Shown here piece by piece: positions 46,640-55,193 of a stretch of 64,000 nt of DNA. Each line of letters opens with the position of its first letter. Within the stretch, counting starts at the first letter, position 1. The notes under the pieces were generated by a model. It ran no database searches. It was not told the DNA's origin and saw only the letters and a program-made list of their open reading frames with translations. The translations under genes and the position numbers were made by a program. This stretch comes from WHSW01 sp963749365 (GTDB taxonomy: Bacteria; Actinomycetota; Thermoleophilia; Solirubrobacterales; 70-9): the NCBI GenBank assembly GCA_963749365.1, contig CAVVME010000003.1, positions 1,116,001-1,180,000 on the forward strand, read 5' to 3'.

Positions 46640-47682
46640 GCCGCAGTCACCGCCTCGACCGTGTCCCGGGGCGCAATCCGGGCGTCGCCGCCGACCCGGG
46701 CACCGGGGGCAATCCTGGCGCCGCGCCCGATCACCGCGCCGGGCGCAATCTCCGCCCGCTCGCCGAGCTCGACCTCGGGTCCGAGAATCGCGCCGCGGAT
46801 CACGGCTTCGGCGCCGATCCGGCAGCCGTCGAGCAGCACCGACTCGGCGACCAGCGCACCCGGCTCGACCACGCACCCGGCGCGAACCACGGCCCGCGGC
46901 TCGATCGTCGCCTCGGGGGCCACCCGGGCGCTCGCGTCGATGAACGGCCCTCCGGTCCGGGGCAGGTCCGTCCGCACCGCCCCCTCGAGGATGTCCCAGC
47001 AGGCCTGCAGGAAGCGCTGCGGCGTGCCGATGTCCATCCAATAGCCCTCGAGCCGGCGCCCGAACAGGCCCCGCCCGACGAGGCGCGGGAAGACCTCGCG
47101 CTCGATCGAGACCGCGCGCCCCGGCGGGATCAGCTCGAGCGCGGAGCTCTCGACCACGTAGGCGCCGGCGTTGATCTGGTCGGTGTCGATCTGCTCCGGG
47201 TCGGGCTTCTCGAGGAAGCCGAGCACCTCGCCATCCGGCGCGGTCCGCACCAGCCCGTAGGAGCTCGGGTCCTCGACCGGATAGAGGGCGAGCGTGATCA
47301 CCGCGTCGGTCTCCGAGTGCTGGCGCTGGAGTGCGGTCAGGTCGAGATCGGTGAGCACGTCCCCGTTCAGGACCATGAACTGCTCGCCGAGCAGGCCGCG
47401 GTCGGCGGCCAGGCGGACCGGGCCGGCGGTGCCGAGGGGCTCGTCCTCCTCGAGGTAGCGAATCGAGACCCCGCCCGGGACGCCGTCGCCGAGCGCCGCT
47501 CGGAGGTCGGCGGGCCGAAATCCGCAGGCCATCACCACCTCGTCGACGCCGTGGTGGCCGAGCCAGTCGACCATGTAGCGGATGAACGGCCGATCGACCA
47601 GCGCCAGGGCCGGCTTCGGCTGGGTCAGGGTGAGCGGACGCAACCGGGTTCCCTCCCCACCGACCAGGACGACGGCCTGCAT
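46636..47682 (-). CDS. Mannose-1-phosphate guanylyltransferase-type nucleotidyltransferase
   Basis: A 348-residue NDP-sugar pyrophosphorylase with VLVGGEGTRLRPLTLTQPKP as nucleotide loop, FMVLNGDVLTDLD (Mg-binding Asp), FLEKPDPEQ and YWMDIGTPQRFLQA. The C-terminal 120 residues form a left-handed parallel beta helix of hexapeptide repeats (IAPGAVIGRGARIAPGARVG), as in actinobacterial ManB/GMPP-like enzymes. ATG 47682 overlaps the upstream dehydrogenase stop by one base. With the isomerase it could make GDP-mannose or a similar donor for surface glycans. Confidence 0.87.
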   Translation of the reverse strand: MQAVVLVGGEGTRLRPLTLTQPKPALALVDRPFIRYMVDWLGHHGVDEVVMACGFRPADLRAALGDGVPGGVSIRYLEEDEPLGTAGPVRLAADRGLLGEQFMVLNGDVLTDLDLTALQRQHSETDAVITLALYPVEDPSSYGLVRTAPDGEVLGFLEKPDPEQIDTDQINAGAYVVESSALELIPPGRAVSIEREVFPRLVGRGLFGRRLEGYWMDIGTPQRFLQACWDILEGAVRTDLPRTGGPFIDASARVAPEATIEPRAVVRAGCVVEPGALVAESVLLDGCRIGAEAVIRGAILGPEVELGERAEIAPGAVIGRGARIAPGARVGGDARIAPRDTVEAVTAA

Positions 47683-48995
47683 CAGCTCGAGCCGTCGCCG
47701 GAGACCGTCGCCGCCCGACCAATCCCCTCGTAGGTGAAACCCGCCGCGCGGATCCGCTCAGGATCGAGGAAGTTGCGACCGTCGACGATCAGCGGGTTCG
47801 ACATCCGCGCCGCGAGGTCCTCCCAGTCGAGCTCGGCGAACTCCGGCCACTCGGTGACCAGGATCGCGGCATCGGCGTCGGCGAGCGCGCCCTCGGCGGA
47901 GTCCGCGAGCTCGACGCTCGGCAGCAGCTCGCCCGCGCGCGAGTCGGCGACCGGGTCGTAGGCAACGACCGTCGACCCCTCCCCCTGGAGGCGAGCCGAG
48001 AGCACCAAGCTCGAGGCCTCGCGCATGTCGTCGGTGTTCGGCTTGAAGGCGAGCCCGAGCAGGGCTATCCGCCGGCCGACCAGCGATCCCAGGTGCTTGC
48101 TCAGCTTCGCGATCACGCGCCGCTTCTGCAGCTCGTTGACCTCGATCACCGAGTTGAGGAGCTGAAAGTGATACCCGGTGTTCCCGGCCAGCATCTTCAG
48201 GGCTGAGACGTCTTTCGGAAAACAGCTCCCGCCATAGCCGACGCCCGCCTGCAGGAACGTCGGCCCGATCCGCTCGTCGAGTCCCATCCCGCGGGCGACC
48301 TCGGTGACGTCGGCGCCGACGCCCTCGCAGACGTTGGCGATCTCGTTGATGAACGAGATCTTGGTCGCCAGGAAGGCGTTCGAGGCGAGCTTGATCATCT
48401 CCGCCGAGGCGACGTCGGTGCGGACCAGCTCGCCGCCGAGCGGCGCGTAGACCTCGGCGACCGCGTCGGCGGCCCACTCGGCCCCGGGGTCGGCTCCGAC
48501 CACGACCCGGTCGGGCTCGAGGAAGTCGGCGACCGCCGAGCCCTCCTTGAGGAACTCCGGGCAGGAGACGTAGGTGAGCTCGGGGTTCGAGCGGCGGATC
48601 GCCGCCCCGGTGCCGGCGGGGACGGTGCTCTTCATCACCAGGGCATGCTCGGAGCCCGCCGGGAGCTCGGCGACCACCGCCTCGACCCGCGAGAGGTCGG
48701 CGTCGCCGGAGTAGGTCGGGGGCGTGTCGACGCAGCAGAAGAGCAGCCGGCATTGGTCGAGCACCGCGGCGATCTCGGTCGTGAACGAGAGCCGCTCGCG
48801 GTTACGCTCGACCAGCTCCGGCAGCCCGGGCTCGTGGATCGGCAGCTCGCCGCCCGCGCGCAGCAGCTCCACCTTGGCCGCGTCGACGTCGACCGCGAAC
48901 ACCCGATGGCCGAGCTCGGCGAAGCAGCCCGCTGTCACCAGGCCGACCCAGCCGACCCCGATCACCCCGATCGCCGGCTTGCTGGCGGGCTCCAC
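47682..48995 (-). CDS. UDP-glucose/GDP-mannose dehydrogenase family protein
   Basis: A 437-residue NAD-dependent nucleotide-sugar dehydrogenase, UDP-glucose 6-dehydrogenase type. IGVIGVGWVGLVTAGCFAEL is the Rossmann motif (about 9-28), FCCVDTPPTYSGDADLS and MKSTVPAGTG follow, and GVGYGGSCFPKDVSAL carries the catalytic Cys. KPNTDDMREASS and YDPVAD mark the C-terminal nucleotide-binding domain. It forms a uronic-acid nucleotide for capsule-like polymers. It leads the three-gene sugar operon and lies one base after the LCP gene. Confidence 0.9.
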   Translation of the reverse strand: MEPASKPAIGVIGVGWVGLVTAGCFAELGHRVFAVDVDAAKVELLRAGGELPIHEPGLPELVERNRERLSFTTEIAAVLDQCRLLFCCVDTPPTYSGDADLSRVEAVVAELPAGSEHALVMKSTVPAGTGAAIRRSNPELTYVSCPEFLKEGSAVADFLEPDRVVVGADPGAEWAADAVAEVYAPLGGELVRTDVASAEMIKLASNAFLATKISFINEIANVCEGVGADVTEVARGMGLDERIGPTFLQAGVGYGGSCFPKDVSALKMLAGNTGYHFQLLNSVIEVNELQKRRVIAKLSKHLGSLVGRRIALLGLAFKPNTDDMREASSLVLSARLQGEGSTVVAYDPVADSRAGELLPSVELADSAEGALADADAAILVTEWPEFAELDWEDLAARMSNPLIVDGRNFLDPERIRAAGFTYEGIGRAATVSGDGSS

Positions 48996-48996
48996 G

Positions 48997-51129
48997 CTAG
49001 CCCTTGAACCTGTCCAGCGAGGTGATGATCGAGAGCATCTGTCCCTCGTCGAGCGACTGGCTGAGCGTGTTGTTGACCCAGTAGGCGGCCTTGTTGGTCT
49101 TGAACCCGACCAGCCGCAGCCGGTCGCCGTCGTAGAAGAGCTCGTACTCGCGGCCGTCGATCGTCCGCGTCTCGCTCGGGTTGTCGAGGATCGGGGCCTC
49201 GAGCCAATCGGTGCCCGAGATCCCGTAGTACTCGGTCAGCAGCCCGTTGCCGAACTCCTCACCGGGGACCGCGACGACGAACTTGTAGCCGTACTGCTTC
49301 TCGCGGTCGCCGGCGTCGATCACGAACGCCCGTGAGTCACGGGCGATGAACGAGCCGGGCACGAGCCGGGTCGGGTAGAGGATCGGGAAGCGGATCATCG
49401 GATCGCCGCCCTTGGTCTTCTTGACCGAGAACTGGTGCGAGAACGCCCGCCCCTCCCCGGTCGCGTCCTGCATCTCCGGGCCGACGAAGTCCTGCTCGGG
49501 CTCGTCCTCGCCGGGAGACTTCTCGCCGGAGGGCTTGCCGTCACCGCCGCCGCCTGACGGCTCGCCTCGGGTCTGGTCTTCGTCCGGCGCCTCGGAGTCC
49601 CCTCCCGGCCGCGCCCCGGGGGTGCCCTCGGTCCCGAGGAACTCCTCCACCGCCTGGGCGATCGCCTCGTCCGACGCGGTCACGTACCCGGTCGTGCCGT
49701 CACCGAGCTCGGCCGGGAAATGGACCTCGTTCACCGGCGCCGCCTGGACCTTGACGAAGGACTTGAGCAGCTCGAGCAGCGTCACCCCGTCGGAGATGTC
49801 GGAGGTCGTGTACTCGGTGAAGATCCCGAGCAGGTCCTCGGCGTCGCCGACCAGCTTGCCGACGGTCAGCTTCTGGCGCGCCTCGCGGAGGAAGTCCTGC
49901 TGGCGGGCGGAGCGGACGAGGTCGTTGTCCTCGTGGCGGAAGCGCACGTACTGGAGCGCCTTGTAGCCGCACAGCCGCTGGTAGCCGGCCTCGATGTCGA
50001 TCTCCGAGATGCCCTCCTCCGGGGCGATGTAGTAGCGGCGGTCGACGTCGACGTAGACGCAGCCGATCGCGTCGACGGCGTCGGCGAAGCCGGTGAAGTT
50101 GATGTTGACGACGTGGTTGATCTCGAGCCCGGTGAGCCGCTGGACGACCTCCAGTGTCTTCTTCTCACCACCCGCCGAGTAGGCGGCGTTGAACTTGTCC
50201 CGCCCGACCCCGGGAATCGTCACCTCGAGGTCGCGCGGGATCGAGAGCAGCGCGATCGCGTCCTTCTCGGGGTCGACGCGGAGCAGGATGGTCGTATCGG
50301 AACGGCCCGGGTCCCCCGTGGTGTCCAGGCGCTTGTCCGAGCCGATGATCAGGATCGTCTGCGGGTCGCCGCCCTCGACCTCCTCGAGCTGGTCGCGAAG
50401 CGAGGCGAGCGCGTCGTTGTCGCCGAGGCCCTTGGCGAAGTCGGTGAGCTCGTTGAGCAGCGAGATCGAAGTCGCCGCGGCCATCGAGACCACGATCAGC
50501 AGCGAGGCGGCGAGAAACCGGGCCCAAAGCCCGCTTCGCGGCGGCGGCTCGGATCGGTCGTCGGCGCCCGCCGCCGCCGGCGGCTCCGCGTCGGGGGGCT
50601 GCTCGGCCGCCGCCGAGGGCTCCTCGCCCGTGGCCGCCGCGGGCGGCGGTGTGACGCCGTGCTGGGCCGTTCGGGCCTGAAGGCCGGCGAGCGCCGCCTC
50701 CTCGGCCTGCTCGCGGTCGGCCAGCGCCAGCGTCTCCGCCTCGATCGTCTCCGGGCCGGCTGCAGCGCCGTCGTCCTCCTCCGCCTCGGCCTGATCTGCC
50801 TCGACTTCGGCTTCGTCGGCCTCCTTCTCCTCCTCGTCGTCTTCGCCCTCGAGCGCGCGCAGCTCCTCGTCGAGCTCTCGCTCGATCGCGTCGAATTCAT
50901 CGGTGAAGCCCGCGCGCAGCTCCTCCTCGTCCTCCGTCCCCTCGTTCGCCGGCTCGTCCGGCTCGTCCTGCTGGTCAGGCTCATCCTTGCTCTCGTCCGC
51001 GTGTCGGCGTCCGGCCCAGGTGGCCGGCGCGTCCTCATGCTCGCCCGCCGGATCGTCGGCCGGCGGCTGCTCGTCCTCGGGAGGGTCGGGCGGTCCCGCG
51101 TCCTCAGGCGTCTCGTCGTCGGGCCTCAC
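48997..51129 (-). CDS. LytR-CpsA-Psr (LCP) family protein with long acidic cytoplasmic arm
   Basis: A 710-residue cell-wall glycopolymer transferase. The first roughly 210 residues are cytoplasmic, strongly Asp/Glu-rich and low complexity (EEEKEADEAEVEADQAEAEE). One membrane helix follows (LWARFLAASLLIVVSMAAA), then the LCP domain with ILIIGSDKRL, SDTTILLRVDPEKD, SIPRDLEVTIPG and RFRHEDNDLVRSARQQ, which carry the conserved Asp and Arg residues for polyprenyl phosphate and metal. A Gly/Pro-rich linker and a C-terminal beta domain of about 170 residues complete it. GTG 51129 overlaps the peptidase stop by 4 bases. Its place beside sugar-nucleotide genes fits attachment of a surface polymer. Confidence 0.87.
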   Translation of the reverse strand: MRPDDETPEDAGPPDPPEDEQPPADDPAGEHEDAPATWAGRRHADESKDEPDQQDEPDEPANEGTEDEEELRAGFTDEFDAIERELDEELRALEGEDDEEEKEADEAEVEADQAEAEEDDGAAAGPETIEAETLALADREQAEEAALAGLQARTAQHGVTPPPAAATGEEPSAAAEQPPDAEPPAAAGADDRSEPPPRSGLWARFLAASLLIVVSMAAATSISLLNELTDFAKGLGDNDALASLRDQLEEVEGGDPQTILIIGSDKRLDTTGDPGRSDTTILLRVDPEKDAIALLSIPRDLEVTIPGVGRDKFNAAYSAGGEKKTLEVVQRLTGLEINHVVNINFTGFADAVDAIGCVYVDVDRRYYIAPEEGISEIDIEAGYQRLCGYKALQYVRFRHEDNDLVRSARQQDFLREARQKLTVGKLVGDAEDLLGIFTEYTTSDISDGVTLLELLKSFVKVQAAPVNEVHFPAELGDGTTGYVTASDEAIAQAVEEFLGTEGTPGARPGGDSEAPDEDQTRGEPSGGGGDGKPSGEKSPGEDEPEQDFVGPEMQDATGEGRAFSHQFSVKKTKGGDPMIRFPILYPTRLVPGSFIARDSRAFVIDAGDREKQYGYKFVVAVPGEEFGNGLLTEYYGISGTDWLEAPILDNPSETRTIDGREYELFYDGDRLRLVGFKTNKAAYWVNNTLSQSLDEGQMLSIITSLDRFKG

Positions 51130-52232
51130 TCGACCCCCTCCCCGACCTCGCCCTCCAGGCGCGCCGGCAGGGCGCGGACGAAGTCGCCGAGCGCCCGGCG
51201 GTAGCTGGCCAGCGACTCGACCGAAACCCATTCCTCGGGGCCGTGGTGGCCGGCCCCGAGGGGCCCGAACTCGACCGCGGGAACGCCGACGCGCAGGAAG
51301 GAGACCGCGTCCGAGGCGCCGTCGCGTCCGACGCTGGTCACCTCACTCTCGTGGTGGGGTGCGGTCGCCTCGGCGAGCGCCTGGACGAACGGCGAGTCGG
51401 GGTCGACCTGGGCGGGTGGGCGCTTGAAGGTGGAGACGACCGTCGCCCCGGGGATGCCCGCGACCTCGTCGAGGATCGCAGCGGGATCCTGCTCGGGCAG
51501 GTAGCGGACGTCGACGTCGATAAAGCAAGTGTCGGGCACCTTGTTGAGGGCGTCGCCGCCGAGGATCCGGCCGAGGTTGATCGACGGCCGGTCGAACAGC
51601 TCCGAGCTTCGCGAGGCGAACGGTAGCGACTGGACCGCGCGGAACACGTCAATCGCGCGTAGGATCGCGTTCTCCCCCAGCCACGGCGTGGCGCCGTGCG
51701 CCGCGCGGCCATCGACCCGCAGCCGCATCGCGACCACGCCCTTGGCGGCGACCCCGACGTGCATATCGGTCGGCTCGCCGGTGATCACGAAATCGCCCAG
51801 AAAGCCTTCCGAGATGAGCAGCTCGCCGCCGCGCTCGGTCTCCTCCTCGGACTCCTCGTCGGGGACGATCCCGAGCCGCACCCGTACTCGGTCCTGCTCG
51901 CGGAGGTCGGCGAGCGCGAGCAGCATCGCCGCCAGTGCGCCCTTCATGTCATAGGCACCACGGCCGTAGAGGCGGGCGCCGTCGACTCGCGGCTCAAACT
52001 GCTCCCGGAGCCCCGGGACGACGTCGACGTGACCGTGCAGCAAGATCGTCGTCTCGGCCGCCTCGGGGCCGACCTCGGCGAGCGTCACGGGCAGGTCACG
52101 GCAGGCGATCTGGCGGCTCGGGATTTCGCGGGCGTCGAGCCAGCCCTTGATGAAGCCCGCGCAGAGCTTGATCCCCTCGGAGGTCGAGGTGTCGTAGCCG
52201 ATCAGCTTCTCGGTCAGCAGTCGTTCGTCCAT
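51126..52232 (-). CDS. M20-family metallopeptidase (ArgE/DapE-like)
   Basis: A 368-residue zinc hydrolase of the ArgE/DapE/CPG2 group. Metal ligands appear in LLHGHVDVVPG (His), GRGAYDMKGALAAML (bridging Asp), VPDEESEEET (catalytic Glu pair), GEPTDM (Asp/Glu) and GAGHHGPEEWV (last His). The dimerisation insert GRAAHGATPWLGENAI is present. It would deacylate an N-acyl amino acid or dipeptide. ATG 52232 chosen; GTG 52253 is in frame. It starts an operon with the LCP and sugar genes, though it has no obvious link to them. Confidence 0.87.
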   Translation of the reverse strand: MDERLLTEKLIGYDTSTSEGIKLCAGFIKGWLDAREIPSRQIACRDLPVTLAEVGPEAAETTILLHGHVDVVPGLREQFEPRVDGARLYGRGAYDMKGALAAMLLALADLREQDRVRVRLGIVPDEESEEETERGGELLISEGFLGDFVITGEPTDMHVGVAAKGVVAMRLRVDGRAAHGATPWLGENAILRAIDVFRAVQSLPFASRSSELFDRPSINLGRILGGDALNKVPDTCFIDVDVRYLPEQDPAAILDEVAGIPGATVVSTFKRPPAQVDPDSPFVQALAEATAPHHESEVTSVGRDGASDAVSFLRVGVPAVEFGPLGAGHHGPEEWVSVESLASYRRALGDFVRALPARLEGEVGEGVE

Positions 52233-52240
52233 ATGCGAAT

Positions 52241-52264
52241 GCCGCCCGGTCACCGGAGGGCGGC
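52241..52264. terminator. Hairpin after the ATP synthase operon
   Basis: GCCGCCC (52241-52247) pairs with GGGCGGC (52258-52264), and the inner bases GG/CC extend the stem. It lies 20 bases after the atpC stop and just before the peptidase start, where a terminator for the ATP synthase operon would be expected. There is no T-run on the minus strand, so termination is only suggested. Confidence 0.4.
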
Positions 52265-52284
52265 CCCGTCAGCTTAGAGCCAGA

Positions 52285-52704
52285 TCAGCGCGACTCGGCG
52301 ATCGTGATGAACGCCTCCGCGCGGGTCAGCACGCGCTTAGCCTGCTCGGCTGCCGCTGAGCCCTCCTCCGCCTCGTCGAGGCGCTGCTGGGCGTCGTCGC
52401 GACGCTGGCGCAGCGAGGACAGGTCGAGCTGGTCGGGCGGGATCGCCTCGGCGATCAGGACCCGGGCGCGGTTGGCGAACACCTCGAGCCAGCCCTCGCC
52501 CTGCGCGTAGCGCTCGATCTCGGACTCGGACTTGTGCAGCCGCAGCTCCGCCGGCACCAGCCGGGCGACCATCGGGATGTGCCTGGCGAGGATCCCGACC
52601 TCGCCGACCGCGGTCCGGGTCGAGAGCTGGATCAGCTCGCCACGGAACACCTCGCCCTCGGGGGTCAGCACCTCCGCCTCGAGCTTCGCCTGACCGTCGG
52701 CCAT
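52285..52704 (-). CDS. atpC: ATP synthase epsilon subunit
   Basis: A 139-residue F1 epsilon subunit. LEAEVLTPEGEVFRGELIQL is the N-terminal beta barrel start, and VGILARHIPMVARLVPAELR its conserved turn; the C-terminal residues about 90-135 form the helical hairpin (LRQRRDDAQQRLDEAEE) that inhibits rotation in many bacteria. It is the last gene of the operon, 6 bases after atpD. Confidence 0.95.
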   Translation of the reverse strand: MADGQAKLEAEVLTPEGEVFRGELIQLSTRTAVGEVGILARHIPMVARLVPAELRLHKSESEIERYAQGEGWLEVFANRARVLIAEAIPPDQLDLSSLRQRRDDAQQRLDEAEEGSAAAEQAKRVLTRAEAFITIAESR

Positions 52705-52710
52705 CTACGC

Positions 52711-54252
52711 CTATCCCTCGGCGTCCTGCTCGGACTCCGCGAACTCCTCCTCTGCCTGCTCGCGGTCGCGCGCCTCGGCGGCCTCGCGCTCGACGCCCTC
52801 GTCGGCCTCGCCCTTCTCCTCGGTGCCGGTCACCTGCTCGATCGAGCCCTTCATGTAGAAGGCCGACTCGGGCAGGTCGTCGTGGGTGCCGTCGAGGATC
52901 TCGCGGAAGGAGCGGACCGTCTCGGTCACCGGCACGTACTCGCCGTCGCGGCCGGTGAACTGGGAGGCGACGAAGAACGGCTGGCTCAGGAAGCGCTCCA
53001 GCCTGCGGGCGCGGTTGACGGCCAGCTTGTCCTCGTCGGAGAGCTCGTCGATCCCGAGGATCGCGATGATGTCCTGCAGCTCCTTGTAACGCTGCAGGTT
53101 CTCCTGGACCTCGGTCGCGGTCCGGTAGTGCTCCTCGCCGAGGATGTCGGGCTTGAGGATCGTCGACGTCGAGTCCAGCGGGTCCACCGCCGGATAGATG
53201 CCCTTCTCGGAGATCGCCCGGGACAGCGTCGTGGTCGCGTTCAGGTGCGCGAACACCGACGCCGGAGCCGGGTCGGTGAGGTCGTCGGCCGGGACGTAGA
53301 CGGCCTGGATCGACGTCACCGAGCCCTTCTGGGTCGAGGAGATCCGTTCCTGGAGGCCGCCCATCTCCGTCTCCAGCGTCGGCTGGTAGCCGACGGCCGA
53401 CGGCATCCGCCCGAGCAGGGCCGAGACCTCGGAGCCCGCCTGGACGAAGCGGAAGATGTTGTCGATGAACAGCAGCACGTCCTGGCCGCCCTCGTCGCGG
53501 AAGTACTCGGCCATCGTCAGCCCGGAGAGGGCGACGCGCAGGCGCGCCCCGGGGGGCTCGTTCATCTGGCCGAAGACCAGCATCGTCTTGTCGATGACGC
53601 CCGACTCCTTCATCTCGCCCCAGAGGTCGTTGCCCTCGCGCGAGCGCTCGCCGACGCCGCAGAAGGCCGAGAGGCCCTCGTGCTCCTCGGCGAGGTTTCG
53701 GATCAGCTCCTGGATCAGCACCGTCTTGCCGACGCCGGCGCCGCCGAAGAGGCCGACCTTGCCGCCCTTCGCGTACGGGGCGAGCAGGTCGACCACCTTG
53801 ATCCCGGTTTCGAGGATCTCCTGCGACGGAGCCAGGTCCTCCACCGATGGAGCGGGCCGGTGGATCGGCCAGCGGGTGTCGGCGTCGACATCCCCGCCGT
53901 TGTCGATCGGATCGCCGAGCAGGTTGAAGATTCGCCCGAGCGTGCCCTTGCCGACCGGGACCGTGATCGGCCCGCCGGTGTCGATCACCTCATCGCCGCG
54001 CTTGAGGCCATCGGTGGCGTCCATCGCGACCGCGCGCACGCGATCGTCCCCGAGGTGCTGCTGGACCTCGAGCGTCAGCGTGGTCGCCTCGTCGGCGTCG
54101 CGCTCGGCCTGGCCCGCGTCCATCTTGATCTCCAGCGCCGAGTAGATCTCGGGGAGCTCCTCGAAGAGCGCGTCGACGACCACGCCGGCGACCGACTCGA
54201 CCCTGCCGACGTTCTGCCCGTTCCCGCTTTCGTGTCCGTCGTTCTCAGCCAT
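52711..54252 (-). CDS. atpD: ATP synthase beta subunit
   Basis: A 513-residue catalytic F1 subunit. Walker A is GGAGVGKTVLIQELI (about 164-178), catalytic Glu in GVGERSREGNDLW, Walker B VLLFIDNIFRF, and the DELSD-type loop is GIDELSDEDKLAV. The usual end of the family is near AFYMKGSIEQV; here about 38 further residues form an acidic helical tail (EREAAEARDREQAEEEFAE). AAAGGGAA precedes ATG 54252, and the gene lies 20 bases after atpG. Confidence 0.97.
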   Translation of the reverse strand: MAENDGHESGNGQNVGRVESVAGVVVDALFEELPEIYSALEIKMDAGQAERDADEATTLTLEVQQHLGDDRVRAVAMDATDGLKRGDEVIDTGGPITVPVGKGTLGRIFNLLGDPIDNGGDVDADTRWPIHRPAPSVEDLAPSQEILETGIKVVDLLAPYAKGGKVGLFGGAGVGKTVLIQELIRNLAEEHEGLSAFCGVGERSREGNDLWGEMKESGVIDKTMLVFGQMNEPPGARLRVALSGLTMAEYFRDEGGQDVLLFIDNIFRFVQAGSEVSALLGRMPSAVGYQPTLETEMGGLQERISSTQKGSVTSIQAVYVPADDLTDPAPASVFAHLNATTTLSRAISEKGIYPAVDPLDSTSTILKPDILGEEHYRTATEVQENLQRYKELQDIIAILGIDELSDEDKLAVNRARRLERFLSQPFFVASQFTGRDGEYVPVTETVRSFREILDGTHDDLPESAFYMKGSIEQVTGTEEKGEADEGVEREAAEARDREQAEEEFAESEQDAEG

Positions 54253-54272
54253 GTTCCCTTTCTATGTCGGCG

Positions 54273-55193
54273 TCAACCGAGCGCCTCGGCGCCGCCGACC
54301 ACTTCCAGAATCTCCTGCGTGATCTCCGCCTGCCGCGCCCGGTTCATCGCCAGCGTCAGGTCTCCGATCATGTCCTGAGCGTTCTCGGCCGCCGAGCGCA
54401 TCGCGGTCATCCGCGCGCCCAGCTCCGATGCCGACGACTCGAGCAGCGCCCTGTAGACCGACAGGTCGACGTACTCCTCGAACAGCATCGGCAGCAGCCT
54501 CTCCGGGTCGGGCTCGTAGTCCCAGTACGCCTTCTCGTGCGCCTCGGCCAGATCCGGGTCGGCGGGCTCCTCGGGCTCCGGGATGCCCTCGCCGAAGACC
54601 TCCGCCTCCTGCATCGGCAGCAACGTCTGGCGGCGTACGTACTGGGTCAGTGGCGAGACGTAGCGGTTGTAGACCAGCTCGACGCGGTCCAGCTCCTCGT
54701 CGACGTAGGCCGCGGTCACGTCGCGCGAGATTTCGCGCGCGTCGGTGAACGCCGGGCGGTCGGTGAAGCCGACGTAGGAGCTGGTCACCGGCTCGCCGCG
54801 GAACGTCATCGTCGAGTTGCCGCGCCGACCGACGACCGAGAAGTGGACCTCGGCCCCCCCGCCGGTGAACTCGCGCTTGAGGCGGATCCCCTCGCGGATG
54901 ATGTTGGTGTTGAAGGCGCCCGCGAGCCCGCGGTCGCCGGTGACCAGGATCACGCCGACTCGCTTCTCGTCCTTGCGCTCCTCGAGCAGCGCGATCCGCG
55001 GGATCACGCCGGCGGAGGCGTCGGCGACCTGCTTGGTCATCTTGCGGATCGCCTGCGCGTAGGGGCGCATGTTGTCGATCCGCTGCTCGGCACGCCGCAG
55101 CCTGGCCGCGGCGACCATCTCCATCGCGCGCGTGATCTTGTGGATGTTCTTGACCGAGGAGATCCGGTTCTTGACTTCCTTCTGGGTCGCCAC
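54273..55193 (-). CDS. atpG: ATP synthase gamma subunit
   Basis: A 306-residue central stalk subunit. The N-terminal helix VKNRISSVKNIHKITRAMEM and C-terminal helix RMTAMRSAAENAQDMIGDLT form the rotating coiled coil; LVTGDRGLAGAFNTNIIRE is the conserved Rossmann-like core. A loop at about 215-240 (FGEGIPEPEEPADPDLAEA) is an insertion typical of actinobacterial gamma subunits. GTG 55193 overlaps the atpA stop by one base. Confidence 0.96.
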   Translation of the reverse strand: MATQKEVKNRISSVKNIHKITRAMEMVAAARLRRAEQRIDNMRPYAQAIRKMTKQVADASAGVIPRIALLEERKDEKRVGVILVTGDRGLAGAFNTNIIREGIRLKREFTGGGAEVHFSVVGRRGNSTMTFRGEPVTSSYVGFTDRPAFTDAREISRDVTAAYVDEELDRVELVYNRYVSPLTQYVRRQTLLPMQEAEVFGEGIPEPEEPADPDLAEAHEKAYWDYEPDPERLLPMLFEEYVDLSVYRALLESSASELGARMTAMRSAAENAQDMIGDLTLAMNRARQAEITQEILEVVGGAEALG

